This document shows positions 13,081-24,364 of a DNA stretch of 64,000 bases, one piece after another. This DNA comes from Equus caballus (lineage: Eukaryota > Chordata > Mammalia > Perissodactyla > Equidae). The notes below the pieces were generated by a model, which was given only the letters and a program-made list of their open reading frames with translations, was not told the origin of the DNA and searched no databases. The DNA is taken from the NCBI RefSeq assembly GCF_041296265.1, contig NC_091695.1, positions 14,181,001 through 14,245,000 of the forward strand. The letters are read 5' to 3'. A program made the position numbers and the translations under genes. Every line of letters begins with the position of its first letter. Positions within the stretch are counted from its first letter, which is position 1.

Positions 13081-13689
13081 ATTTAATTTATCATAAAGTA
13101 GACCTCCTATGCAAAGATACAAAAACACTTAAAGCTTGCCTTTAAAATTATTCTTGTTTTCCAGAGAAGCAGGGAAAAGTAAGAATCCATTACACAAAAA
13201 CAGGCATTTAAGAATTGAGATCAAGCTGGTAAAAACATAAAAAGAAAATTTTGTGCAAACTTGAAAGCTTCTATGGGAGAACTCAAGAAATTTATCGTAA
13301 TTGATATATCCACTATCATAGACAGATGTACTGATTTGGACACAATCAGATGCAGTGCAGACCTTCTGAGTTGCTGAAATGCTAAGTGTGTTGAGTTAAT
13401 TGACTCTCTAGGGCTTATACGCGAAATAATGGGACGGATGAGAAAAGAACGGGATTCTAAGATTCCCATGTGGAATGGGGGCATTTGAGCAAATTCAGAT
13501 GACTGTTGCCTTCAAGTCAACACACTACAATGAGCCTCCTTGAAACCACAACCAAGTTTGATTTTAACACTCCACACAGAAGAGTATGAAGGCTAAAACA
13601 GAGAAATGCTCTAACACAAAAACACACATGCACAAGCACACAGAAAAACTTGAAAGTTTGTTCTAAATGTTGAGAACAACACAAGAGTC

Positions 13690-13935
13690 ATATGAACTCC
13701 CCTTCTGTACCTACTATTCTTCCTCAATCCACAAAGCAAACCCATCTCCTTGCCTGCTTTTATGGTCTATAGCCCCCAACACATTCTATTGTTCTATAAA
13801 ATTTACTAAATTAGTGTGCTTAAATTTTATCTCTCTCCTTCGAAGAAGACAAAGATTTTTACTGTTTTGTTCACTAATGTGTTTATAACACTTAGAAATG
13901 TGACTGGCTCAATGAATCCAATCTCTAAATATATG
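13690..13935 (+). repeat. L2 LINE 3'-end fragment
   Basis: Duplicate of the L2 piece at 3540-3760, lying just 3' of the intact OR gene, with wording 'gaagaagacaaagatttttactgttttgttcactaatgtgtttataacact', close to the L2 3' end. Any 3' UTR of the OR gene would read antisense through it. Confidence 0.6.
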
Positions 13936-14012
13936 ATGAACTTATTAGTGTTAACTTTTCCCTCTGAAAGCATAATGAACAAAGCTTAAAGTCATAACCT
14001 AACTTATAGGAA

Positions 14013-14969
14013 TCACATTGAACAATGAACCTTAAGAAAAGATATTACATAACTTTTCCACAGCTTGTTTACGGCATATTTAACATCTGTGTTCCTCAAA
14101 CTATAGATCAAGGGATTCAACATGGGGATAATGAGCGTGTAAAATATGGAGGCCACTTTATCAGTGTCAAAGAAATGAGTGGACTTGGGCTGCGCGTATA
14201 TAAATATCAAAGTCCCATAGAACACTGTGACCACTGTCAGGTGGGACCCACAGGTGGAAAAGGCCTTGCGCCTACCTTCAGCAGAGTTCATCCTGAGAAC
14301 GGCTCTAAGAATGAGCGAGTAAGACACAACAACTATAAGAAAGGATATCAAATCAAAACCTGCTAATATCAGAATAATCATTTCAATTTCACTTGTGTTT
14401 GAGCACAGTAAAGATAATAAGGGGAGACTGTCACAGTAGAAATGATGGATGACATTGTAGCCACAGAAGGACAAATTAAAAATCTTTATGGTGACTAGAA
14501 GAGAAACAAATGTGCTGTAAAGATATGGAATTGCTACCAGCACCCTACACACCCTTTGTGACATGATGACTGTGTAGAGCAGAGGGCTGCAGATGGCCAC
14601 ATAGCGGTCATAGGACATTGCTGACAGAATGAAAAGTTCACTAAGAATGAACATGCTGAAGAAAGCCAGCTGTGTGGCACAAAAATAATAGGATATTGTA
14701 TTATGATCCACAACAAAATTTACCAACATTTTGGGGCCCACAGTGCTTGAATAACCAAGATCAGTAAAAGCCAGGTGTCTGAGAAAGAAGTACATGGGTG
14801 TTTGTAGCCTGGAGTCTGTCTTGGTGAGGATGATCATGCCCAAGTTGCCCACCACCGAGATCACGTAGATGATGAGGAAGAGCCCAAATAATGGAGCCTG
14901 CAGCTCAGGATTGTCTGTGATCCCCATGAGAATGAATTCATTCAGCATTGTTTGATTATGTTTTTCCAT
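14013..14969 (-). CDS. OR8K3-like: Olfactory receptor, OR8K3-like, intact
   Basis: A 318-residue class II odorant receptor: a seven-helix G-protein-coupled receptor of the olfactory neuron membrane that signals through Golf and adenylyl cyclase. Visible hallmarks: N-glycosylation site NQT at residues 5-7; GN of TM1 at 41-42; PMYFFLRHLA at 58-67; the conserved loop cysteine at 97; MSYDRYVAICSPLLY at 118-132 with an intact DRY at 121-123; loop cysteines at 169, 179 and 189; [12 protein letters not shown] at 233-244; [12 protein letters not shown] at 282-293. The start MEKHNQTMLNEF matches the OR8K3 style (MEQHNLTTVNEF) and gives normal family length. A candidate splice acceptor lies about 23 bases upstream (AG at 14993-14994). 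It is the sister of the dead copy at 3848-4768. The ligand cannot be read from sequence. OR8K assignment is from remembered human sequence. Confidence 0.95.
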   Translation of the reverse strand: MEKHNQTMLNEFILMGITDNPELQAPLFGLFLIIYVISVVGNLGMIILTKTDSRLQTPMYFFLRHLAFTDLGYSSTVGPKMLVNFVVDHNTISYYFCATQLAFFSMFILSELFILSAMSYDRYVAICSPLLYTVIMSQRVCRVLVAIPYLYSTFVSLLVTIKIFNLSFCGYNVIHHFYCDSLPLLSLLCSNTSEIEMIILILAGFDLISFLIVVVSYSLILRAVLRMNSAEGRRKAFSTCGSHLTVVTVFYGTLIFIYAQPKSTHFFDTDKVASIFYTLIIPMLNPLIYSLRNTDVKYAVNKLWKSYVISFLKVHCSM

Positions 14970-14992
14970 CCCGGTTCATCAGAAAACCTATT

Positions 14993-15012
14993 CTGGATAG
15001 AGACATCAGCAT
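14993..15012 (-). promoter_or_regulatory. Candidate 3' splice site upstream of OR8K3-like ATG
   Basis: Read on the minus strand, the bases before the ATG are 'gctgatgtctctatccag' followed by 'aatagg', a pyrimidine-containing tract ending in CAG about 23 bases before the start codon. OR genes usually have one or more untranslated 5' exons spliced just upstream of a single coding exon, so this is where an acceptor is expected. In the dead copy the same place reads CGG instead of CAG. Inference only. Confidence 0.4.
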
Positions 15013-15019
15013 AGGCAAA

Positions 15020-15640
15020 GTTTAGTATATAAAGTTAGCATAAATAAAATAAATTGAAATTTACCATTCATATTCTAATAAAATAATCCACCTCCTGCAA
15101 AAAAAACCCCACAATATATATATTTGATAATAGAAACAGAAATAGGGGTAAAGTTGGAGATAGAGAGAGACTTGTAGTTTTCAATTGGGGGAACTGTCCC
15201 CAAAAGGTATTTGATGATTTTTGGAGGAATTTTATCTGTCACACCTGCATGAGGGGTGCTACTGGCATCTAATGGTTAGAGTCAAGAGATGTATCTATTT
15301 ATCCTACATTATTAGGGTAGCAGCCCAAAACAAAGAAACATACAGCTCAAATGCCAATGGGTCAAGGTTGGCAAAACCTGATATATAATAATAGATTAGA
15401 TACAGGCAGATGTCAATGTAGATAAAGAAAGCAAAAATTAAAAATTGTAAAAATTTTATGCATTAAGTTTCTAGGTGTTTGTTAAAATTTATTTGCCTTT
15501 TATGTAATGACAAATACATAGTTACATTTACAAAATTAAAGTTACATAATATGACAATACCTATGTTAATTACATAATAAAATTTTTAAAATTCGACTTA
15601 CAATTATGTGTGGGAACATTTAGAAGCCCCTACATTAAAA
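15020..15640. other. Upstream flank of intact OR8K3-like gene
   Basis: AT-rich, no repeat confidently named, matched by about 4830-5460 in the left duplicate. It should contain intron sequence and possibly the promoter of the OR gene, but I see no convincing element. Confidence 0.45.
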
Positions 15641-15648
15641 CATATTCC

Positions 15649-15897
15649 GGGGCCGGCCTGGTGGCTCAGCGGTTAAGTTTGCACATTCCACTTCTCGGCA
15701 GCCCTGGGTTCGCTGGCCCGGATCCCGGGTGCGGACATGGCACCACTTGGCGCACCGTGCTGTGGCAGGCGTCCCACATATAAAGCAGAGGAGATGGGCA
15801 CGGATGTTAGCTCAGGGCCAGGCTTCCTCAGCAAAACGCGGAGGACTGGCAGTAGTTAGCTCAGGGCTAATCTTCCTCGAAAAAGATAAAAGAGGGA
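15649..15897 (+). repeat. Equine tRNA-derived SINE (ERE), sense
   Basis: Full-looking sense copy starting GGGGCCGGCCTGGTGGCTCA and GCGGTTAAGTTTGCAC, with the body 'catataaagcagaggagatgggca', 'gttagctcagggcc' and a tail 'aatcttcctcgaaaaagat'. It is flanked by approximate direct repeats (AACATATTCC at 15639-15648; AAATGTATTCC from about 15898). The left duplicate has an empty site near 5462, so insertion followed the duplication. The 80-residue frame at 15729-15971 is a SINE artefact. Confidence 0.94.
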
Positions 15898-16119
15898 AAA
15901 TGTATTCCTATGAAAGTCGTTGTGAATACAGATGGTACAGGATGAAGCAATTAACTAGTGAACAATCTTAGACAGAGGTGTATAAATAAGAAACTCTAAA
16001 AGATCACAGTAGAGTCTGTTTGTTTTTATATAGGGAAATAGTCATAGGTTGATACAGTCTTTGCTATACCTATATTTGTGGTATTTACAAAGGAGTACCT
16101 TAGCAAATGATGTAAGATT

Positions 16120-16225
16120 TCTTAATATCTATACACATCAGCACAATCAACTGTTTCTTGGAGGGTTTTTGGGAAGAGGAGTGAGAATTAAATGTTTAAT
16201 GTGTTTAGGGCTAATGGAAACATCC
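16120..16225 (-). repeat. MIR SINE fragment
   Basis: Duplicate of the MIR at 5680-5810, with 'ggagggtttttgggaagaggagtgagaattaaatg', resembling the antisense MIR core. Low-confidence family name. Confidence 0.5.
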
Positions 16226-18470
16226 CTCAAATATCACATCAATATGGGTTATTTTGTGCGTTTGTTTTTACTGTTTTAAGTGGAGACAGTGTGTTGTCTG
16301 AAATGGATTATCTTTACACATGTACATATTCATTTTCTGTGTATGACTTAGCTTCTTCATCGGGGTATAACGACAAATAGATAAGCAGTGTGTTACCCAG
16401 TTTAACTGTCCCCAGTTTGTTCCTGCCTCCTGACCATGACCCAACTTCATGACTACAACTGCAACATCAGTGTGCTATTCTTTTCGATAAATTATCTTCT
16501 ATATTTACCTAAAATATTTAATAAAAATTTACCTGAAACAACATTATTTCCTCCTCCCCAGGTGCATTTTCATCATAACTGATGTATACTAAGTTGTTTA
16601 AAACACATAAAGTATATTTTGCCATGGAGGAACCTAGGCTAGTATTAGGAAATAGAGCAAATTGAGAGAAAGAATAGGTTTTATATAATGAACTTTCATA
16701 AACATTCCCTTTGGATAAAGATACCCCCTACAGAAAATCACTACATTACACAACATCATATTGGCAAGATAAAATACACACCATATATATATGTATATAT
16801 ATGCATATATGGATTTCATGATGTCATTTTAAGTCTGTCTGGACATTAAGGAAACAAAGAACTCCTCCATAGTAAGATATAACATTTAATGCAGTCATAA
16901 ATAAGTATAATGAAATAAAGATGAATAGAAACATCCCTAATAAGCCACCAATTAAGAAAAACGCCAGAGTAATAGAAGACTAAAATAAGAATGGCAAGCT
17001 AAGGTAAAAGAATTAGTGGTTCAAAAAGTGTATCTATGCCTCCTTAAAAACAAAGAAAGAAAGAAAGAGAACTGATCTGGCTACAAGGAAAATAATATTG
17101 TCAAGAGTCTTTGAGTGAGTTCTAAGAAAGCAAATAGAAAAATACAGCATTTTAAACGTTAAATTATAAATGTGTTTACAGGAAATCCACGTAAACATTG
17201 TTTATATAGTTATGAGCTTCTGACATCCTATCCTGTCCCCATGTACATACATTCACATGTCAGGAATACTGAACAACTGTTAGGAAAAATATTTTAAATC
17301 AAGGGAATAAGAAGCAATATAAATCTTGTTTAGGCTCAATGAAAAGCTAAAGAAAACAAATGACATTGGTAAGTGCCAATTTCGTGTAACATAAGGGAGA
17401 ATAGAAGGACTTTCTATCTGTAGCTTTAGAGTTCTATGGAATGCATCAAATTACTTGTTCCTTGTTTACTATCTCTTTGATCAGATTATCATTTTATAAA
17501 GCTATACTTCTTGAGAAAATTATATGTGCTTTCTGACAGATTCCACTGGAAATAGACATGCTGCTCATTGTACCATCACCATAAAACTGGGTACTTAAAA
17601 TTTTTGTTTCCTAACCTCCCAAAATTTCTGTTCACATCTCAATGTAAGGTGGGGGCTTCCTTTTTGCTCATCAAGAGATTAGAAAAAGTTCACATTTTTG
17701 CATTGATTTAAATATTTATTAATTATTACAATATTTTTCAGAAGAGAATAAGAAGAGTCTAGAGTCACTAAATGTAGGACTTGGAAAGACATCAAATTAT
17801 AAAACCCGCAGTTTTATAATTCTGCCAAAACTTTTAGGTTTTGTTCCTGACTCTTTTGTGGGGCTTTCTTGTCACTTGATTATTCATATGATTAAATATT
17901 TGTTTAAATATTAATACTACATAAGCAGTATGGCATTGACATTTCAAATATTCTTAATGGTATTTCTGGAAATATTTTAACAATTAATCTGAAGAGGAAA
18001 GATTATCATCAATAATAATTGATATTATCAATATCATTCGCATTATCAGTAGCAGAATGCACACAGAAGTAAATCATAAATCCTAATATTTTGCTATGTT
18101 TGGCCATAGAAAAAAGGGTTATCTTGCAAATGTCACAAAAACTATTTGGATATTGGTATAATATGATGCCACACGGAATATTCTGTTTACCTGTCATGAA
18201 ACCTCTGTCTTGGCTTCTCCATGTGCTTCATAACATAGCATAGTAAGAACAATTTATGGAATCTCTTCCATCTTCTGAGACTATCCCTGAGGAGATGCTG
18301 AGCAATTTATTGATTATCCCCAAAGCATTTGAAAGTTTAACAGAATACAAAGCAGAGGGTGTGTTTATTAGTAGCTCAGAACAATTTGTATTTACCAGCA
18401 AGTGACTTTGATTGATTTCCTTGTGTATTACATTCCTATCTTTTACTCTTGATTTAACTTTCTTTATTTT
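16225..18470. other. Anonymous intergenic sequence, duplicate of 5815-8490
   Basis: No gene or named repeat. It includes a near-perfect AT-rich palindrome (16782-16811) and a short (GAAA)n run near 17053-17070. Short frames such as 16049-16279 and 18009-18197 show no domain. Confidence 0.5.
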
Positions 18471-18479
18471 ATGCCTTGA

Positions 18480-18945
18480 TGCTTAATTTTTGTGTTCATT
18501 TGGCTAGGCTTCGTACCCAGTTGTTTGGTCAAGCATCAGTCTAGATGTTGGTGTGACAATTTTTTTCATGTGATTATCATTTAAATCAATAGAATTTGAT
18601 TACAGGCAATTACCCTACAGTATGTGGAGGGGTCTCATTCAATCAGTTGAAGCCTTAAAGAGCAAAGATTGAGGTCCCCCAAGGAAAAGAAATTCTACTC
18701 CAGACTGCCATATACGAATTATACCTTAGTTTCCCACCTTTGTTCTCAAGACTTCAGTATCAACTCGCGCAGTGCCAGCCTGGCTACAGATTTCTGCCTT
18801 TCCAGTCCCAAAAATCACAGAAGTCAATTCCTTAAAAATCTATCTTTACATATACATGATGTATATTATAAGTATATATGTTATATACATAAATATAATC
18901 ATCTACTTTGGGTTCTGTTTCTCTGAAATGCCCTTACTAATACAA
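18480..18945. repeat. Ancient interspersed repeat, duplicate of 8500-8995
   Basis: Keeps 'ggtcaagcatcagtctagatgttggtgtgaca', 'tcattcaatcagttgaagcctta' and 'gggttctgtttctctg', wording found in many mammalian copies of one old repeat family. The overlapping frames at 18669-19035 are not genes. Confidence 0.5.
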
Positions 18946-18949
18946 TCAT

Positions 18950-19985
18950 ATAAGGAAATGGATTATTTCATCTCTATGACAAGCTTGTTAGTATTTCTCC
19001 AGTTCTACAATGGTCTCCTCACATGGATGATATAATGGAGATGTTTTTAAATGCTGTCCTATGGCATTATTTAAATGATGAGATGAATTAAAAATAATAA
19101 TATATTATGTATATAAAGTGTTGTTTCCTTAATTTTTTGATTGTTGTACTTTTTTTTTCTTTTTGACCATAGAGAGAGGAATTAGTTATTCCTACTTCTC
19201 ATTCTCATTTCACGGTGAGTTGTGATGATCTGTTAAGATCTTCTATTTCACTATATTTGCCTTTATTACATTTCAATCTTTCTTGTTTTCCCATCATATC
19301 CGATACTCATTCCTATTCTTCTTGTCTACCTTGACACATATTCTACTGTACTTGATATATCGCCTGCATGATCAATATATTCTGAAAAAAGTATTATTTT
19401 TATGTATATATTTTGCTACATTATTTTGCTGTAATAAATTGTATTGTTACATTTTAAATCACTATAATTATTTGTAATGTATCCATGTTGTGGTTTTTAC
19501 TTTTTTCCTCATTACAGTCATTACTATATAACCAATTTCATGGATCTATTCTTTATTGGTAGACATTTGTCTCCAACCTCAATTATCACCAACACTACTA
19601 CAGTTCAATGAAAAACCTTTAGATCACCATGTTAATATGTTGTACGCAAAATTATTCATGACAGTTATTTTATAGATCTACCTCTGTGTGTGTGTTTATG
19701 TACATACAGATACACATACACATACACATATATCCATACATAAGTACACACACAGAATTGAGATATCTTGGAAACAGAAAATATAATACGACCTTTAATT
19801 TTGTTAAATATTTCAGATTGGTTGTACCAATACCCTCTTTCACCAGCAAATAGATGAGGTTATTGGATCTTCATATCTATGATAAGTGACTGAACTATGT
19901 TCTCTCTTGTTAACTGAATAATATTGCAAAATGTGTGCTTCTATTATTGACTTTTTCTTTGTTTATGGTTTTATTTCTTGACATG
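18950..19985. other. Anonymous AT-rich sequence with CA/TG simple repeats
   Basis: Matched by 9005-10290 in the left copy (minus its SINE). It contains a TG/CA-rich tract at about 19686-19755. No gene seen. Confidence 0.5.
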
Positions 19986-19989
19986 TTTG

Positions 19990-20885
19990 TTAATTAAGTA
20001 AAACAACTTTATTAAGGTATCATTGAAAATAAACAACACATATATAAAGTGTGAAATTTGACTAATTTTGAAATATGTATGCACCTGAAAATCATCAAAA
20101 TGACCAATATAATGAACATATCTATCACCCCCAAAGTTTCTTATTGTCTCTCTACGTAATATTTCTGTTCTGCTCCTTCCAGACCCACACTGTCTGAGAC
20201 AGACTTAAATTGAATTTTTTTGAACTTCTTACTTTGGAATAGTTATAGAATTACAAGAAGTTGTGAAAAAAAGTGCAAAGAGAATTCCTGTGTCCCACTT
20301 GGTTTCTCCAAGTGGTAACAACTTGCGTAAATACAGTACAATATCATGACCATGAAATTAACATTGGTATAATACACTGACTGTGTTCAGATTTCATCAG
20401 TTTTGCATGTATTAATTTGTGTGGGTGTATACATACATACCTATTTCTATTGCATTTTTTCATATGTGTACATTTGTGTAACCACCCAACAGTCAAACAC
20501 AGACCTACTCCATCACCACACAGGTCCCTCATGCTCTTCCTTTATAGTCGTGACCCCTTCCCTTCTGTCATCCTCCTGTCCATAAGCCCTGTCAACAACT
20601 AATCCATTTTCCATTACTATAAGTTTATCATTTCAAGAATGCTGTAAATGAAGTGCTGTTTGTAATCTCTCGCAATTGGCTTTTATCAGTAAACATAATT
20701 CTCTTGGTGTCCATTGTATTTTTATGTATCAATTGTTTGTTCCTTTATTATTGCTTTATTGTTATGGTTCCTTTATTATTTCTTGGGACTGATTATGCAT
20801 TTTGTTCAGCCATTCAACAATTGTAAGACACTTAAGTTTTCCAATTTTCACCTATTACAAAAAAGCTTCTATGAACTTCTGTGCA
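19990..20885 (-). repeat. Old L1 3' fragment, antisense
   Basis: Duplicate of 10290-11170: 'aacaactttattaaggtatcat' at the start, 'gaattcctgtgtcccacttgg' in the middle, ending near 'acaaaaaagcttctatgaact'. Unlike the left copy, the LINE stops at about 20885, where sequence unrelated to the left copy begins. This marks the duplication end. Confidence 0.7.
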
Positions 20886-21530
20886 AAGGCTATTGTATGG
20901 ACATAGATGGGTCCAGAGCAGTGCTCAGTTTGGGGTTAATTATTCTCCTCTACTGAAGTAAGAACTTCTTGAGTACACTACCTAATGACTCTTGAATTAT
21001 GAGTTTTTCTCCTCTCTATGTAACAAATGGAGACTATTCCTGCCTCTGTTTGAGTTCTGGGAGCTCTGTCTTTAATCCTTTCATACGATTCTCTATTTAT
21101 CCTTGGATGGTTTCCACTTGCATATGTTGATGCAATGGAGGGGGATTCTCCACAGAGATTCAGTGTCCTTTCTTCCTGCAACTCTTTCTCTTTCATGCTC
21201 TGTCTTGCAAACTCTGCCTACCTTGGTCTCACTGGATTCTCAAGTCTGTCTCTTCAGCTCAAGGATTCTTCTAGGTTTCACTTTGGTTTGCCCTTTTGTA
21301 AGTGGATCATGGAAACTCTTTTAAGACTGGAAGGTAGGGCAATCATAGGATTCGCCGCATTTGTTTTTCATCTCTCAGGGAAACATTCCTTCATTGCTCA
21401 ATGTCATTACTTTGAAAAATTATTGTTTCTTGTATTTTGTCTTTGTTTTCATTTTGGTTTATTTTTATTGTTTTAATGGGAAAGTCAAGCCAGTCTCTAT
21501 TACTCCACTCTAGTTGGAAACCAAAAAGAA
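20885..21530. other. Unique or unrecognised sequence right of the duplication
   Basis: Somewhat less AT-rich. Overlapping frames (20978-21196 minus, 21103-21324 plus, 21135-21476 plus) exist on both strands, none with a recognisable domain. It could be an old unrecognised repeat. No gene is claimed. Confidence 0.4.
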
Positions 21531-21534
21531 TACA

Positions 21535-22030
21535 CACAGCCCCTCACTAATGATGATTCAGCTTACGATTTTTCAACTTTATGATTGTGCAAAAGTTATT
21601 TGCATTCAGTAGAAACTGTACTTCAAATTTCGATCTTCTTCAGGGCTAGTGATATTTGGTAAGATAATTTCTCCTGATGTTGGGCAGTGGCAGCAAGCTA
21701 CAGCCTCCTTTCCGCCACGTTATAAGGGTAAACAAATGATACACTTTCAACCATTCTGTATTCATACAACCATCCTGTTTTTCACTTTCAGTACAGTATC
21801 CAATAAACTACAGGAGATATTCAACACTTTATTGTAAAATAGGCTTCGTGTTAGGTGATTTTGCCCAACCTTAGGCTAATGTAAGTATTCCGAGCACATT
21901 TAAGTTGTGCTAAGTTAAGCTATGATGTTCAGTAGGTTAGGTGTATTAAGTGCATTTTTGACATGATATTTTCAACTTATGGTGGCTTTATAGGGATGTA
22001 CTTCTATTATAAGTCTAGGAAGGTCTCTAT
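21535..22030 (+). mobile_element. Non-autonomous DNA transposon, Tigger-like
   Basis: The block starts near 'agcttacgatttttcaacttta' and ends near 'ttttcaacttatggtggctt' plus 'acttctattataagtctagg', so its ends are roughly inverted copies of each other, as in terminal-inverted-repeat elements. The middle ('acagtatccaataaactac', 'ttttgcccaaccttaggctaatgtaa', 'ggttaggtgtattaagtgca') matches a mammalian Tigger-group family as I remember it. It encodes no transposase. Diverged, so old. Confidence 0.6.
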
Positions 22031-22189
22031 TTGGATATCGTAAAGGGAGCTCTGCAACTAGTCTTTCCATTCTTTTAATTATTCTTTTTTAAAACTTGTT
22101 CCTTGCCAAATAAATATGAAGAACTATTATTGACAATTTTAAAATATATTTTAAGAATCTAATCACTTCTCATCCTCTGACTGTTCCCA

Positions 22190-22830
22190 CCCCAGCTTAA
22201 GCCTCAGTTCTCTCCCAAATTTATCATAATGAAATCCCTCAAGATTTTCCATTTCTAAATCTTAGTATCCTAGAGTCTATTATTTGCACAGGAGTCACAG
22301 CTGTCCTTTAATGAAAGATAGATTAAATCACCCCTTAGTTCAAAATTCTTCATTTTTTCTATCAATCAAAATAAAAGGCAAGTTTTACGATGGCCTAAAT
22401 AGTCCTCCAATGTGGAATTCTAAGTTACAAGTCTATCATTATCTCTTCTACTTAATATTTTATGCCCCAACCACCACTGACTCTGATTTTCCCCAACACA
22501 ACAGTCATATTTTCGTTTAGGAACAGTTGCATCGATAGTTCTCTCTACCTAGTATGGTCTTCCCCTAGATATCCACATAGTTTACTCACTTAATTTCTCA
22601 AGTGTTTGTCTAAATGTCATCTTTGTAGAGGGGTCCCTGAAAATTAAAATTTAATCTCCATCCTGACTACTTGCTCTATTTCATTTTCATGGTGCTCATT
22701 ACAATCTATTGTACTGTATAATTCACTTTTCACTCCACCTGTTTTCTGAAAGTCTTATAAAGAGAAGGATTTGAGTTCTTAAAGTTAACAATATCAATTT
22801 ACTTGCTTGAATGAATCCATTTATATAATA
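22190..22830 (+). repeat. L2 LINE fragment
   Basis: Wording such as 'aatttctcaagtgtttgtctaaatgtcatctttgtagaggggtccctga' and 'attacaatctattgtactgt' resembles the sense 3' region of L2. Diverged and broken. The 78-residue frame at 22284-22520 has no domain and is taken as chance. Confidence 0.55.
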
Positions 22831-22834
22831 CCTA

Positions 22835-23190
22835 TCAGGCATCCTTATGCCTTTTTCTGTTCTAGGCAGTAAATGTAAAATTGTGAGTTCAACGTACAGA
22901 GTCTGAGTCCTTATAAAAATAAATGTTTAGTGGAGGAGACATACAAACAGGCTACACATGAGAACATGTAGGAATGGCACCTAATCTGGATTTGAAACTA
23001 AATAAAAGTTAATGTATGAAGTATGGACCAAAATTAGCCATCTGTTGGTGATAGATTTTGGTTTGGAAATAGCAAATACATTTCTCTATTTCCACGTGTA
23101 TCAAATATTGATTCTTGTCCATCACATGGAGGCAATAGTACAAAGTAAAACAATGTTAGCTATAGTATACATTAGCTAGTTCATCATTTA
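22835..23190. other. Unannotated spacer 3' of third OR locus
   Basis: Nothing recognised. Confidence 0.4.
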
Positions 23191-23193
23191 TTG

Positions 23194-24146
23194 TTAGTGT
23201 ATCCTACAGTTAATTTTAAATAAAATATTTGCACACATATTCCAGGTTCTATGTAGGGCATTTTTCACCTCTTTGTTCCTTAAACTGTAGATCATGATAT
23301 TCAGCATATGTATTACCAAACTATAAAGGAAAGAGGACATTTCATCAGCACCAATGGAATAAATGGACTTGAGCTGCACGTACATAAGTAATACAATACC
23401 ATAGAATATGGTGAGATCCACAGGTAGAGAAAGCCTCGTGCCTGCTTCTGCAGAGTTCATCCTGAGAATGGTAACAAGGATCATCATGCAGGATACAAAG
23501 ACTATCAGAAAAGATGAAACCAAAGTAAAAGCTGAAATTGTCAGAATTATCAATTTAATTTCACGTGTGTCTGAGGAGAGCAAAGATATCAGGGGCAGAC
23601 TATCACAGTAGAAATGCTTGATGATATTGCATCCAAAAAATGATGAAATGAAAATTTTTATGGTGGTCAGTAAAAACGAAAAGACACTCTATATATAGGG
23701 TACTGCCACCAGAAACTGACAAATTGTTTGTGACATGACGGTGTAGAGCAGAGGATTACAGATGGCCACATAGCAGTCATAGGCCATTGCCAATAGAATG
23801 AAAATTTCACTAGTGATAAACATACTGAGAAAAGAGAGTTGGGTACCTCACCATTTATAGGAGATTGTATGTTGACCTAAAACAAAATTTGTTAGCATTT
23901 TGTGTCCCACAGCTTTTGAATAGCCAAGATGAGTGAAAGCCAGGTATCTGAAGAAAAAGTAATGGATGTTTGCAGCCTAGAGTCTATCTTGGTGAGGATG
24001 ATCAAGCCTACGTTGCCCACTACTGACACCATATAAACAATAAGGAAGAATCCAAATAATGGAGCCTGCAGCTGAGGGAGGCCCATGATTTCCATTAGAA
24101 TGAATTTATTCAACATTGTCATATTATTTTTATTTATGCAGGCCAT
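23194..24146 (-). pseudogene. OR8K-like (pseudogene): Olfactory receptor pseudogene, OR8K-like
   Basis: Minus-strand class II OR relic. The N-terminus from the ATG at 24144-24146 reads through NNMTMLNKFILMEIMG and QLQAPLFGFFLIVYMVSVVG to TM1. The frame is then lost by a 1-base deletion near 23958, in the codons for the PMYFFLR motif. The middle, in other frames, shows the remains of the [11 protein letters not shown] motif (DRY arginine changed to Cys) and FFGCNIIKHFYCDSLPL. The C-terminal open part (23194-23583) has LSSDTREIKLIIL, LRMNSAEAGTRLSLP and MLNIMIYSLRNKEVKNA. The TM6 stretch is shortened by a deletion around the [10 protein letters not shown] motif, and PMLNP is degraded to HMLNI. 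Several independent lesions make it dead. Closest to the OR8K group by eye. Confidence 0.92.
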
Positions 24147-24364
24147 ATATACTATACTATATATATATATATAGTACACTGGGAAACCTATACTGGGAAT
24201 AAATATAAAAATAATCATTGACTTGCAGGAGGTATGATTGAGGTTACTGCTGTAACATATGATTAAAGTCTTAAATCTTTCATTTATGGCTTGTTGCTTT
24301 AATTAGCTACTGTAACACCTGTCAGCTCAATGTTCTCATTCCCAGGTCAGCTAAGCTTTTGATG

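Larger units (their letters stand above)
13085..20885. repeat. Right copy of ~8 kb tandem segmental duplication
   Basis: Collinear with 2700-11170 (see the left copy for anchors). This copy contains the intact OR8K3-like gene. It carries an ERE SINE (15649-15897) that the left copy lacks, and lacks the left copy's SINE at 9319 and the L1 tail at 2919. By eye the copies differ by many substitutions and small gaps, so the duplication is not recent. Confidence 0.85.

Noticed and set aside
14025-14366. 113-residue plus-strand frame
   Set aside because: Antisense shadow of the intact OR8K3-like gene.
15729-15971. 80-residue frame in a GC-richer patch
   Set aside because: Lies inside an ERE SINE; all such frames (also at 26376, 26515, 34094, 58189, 58340, 60916) are SINE artefacts.
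21103-21476. Overlapping 73- and 113-residue plus-strand frames as a possible small gene
   Set aside because: No signal peptide, domain or conserved motif, and a minus-strand frame overlaps them; more likely old repeat-derived sequence.
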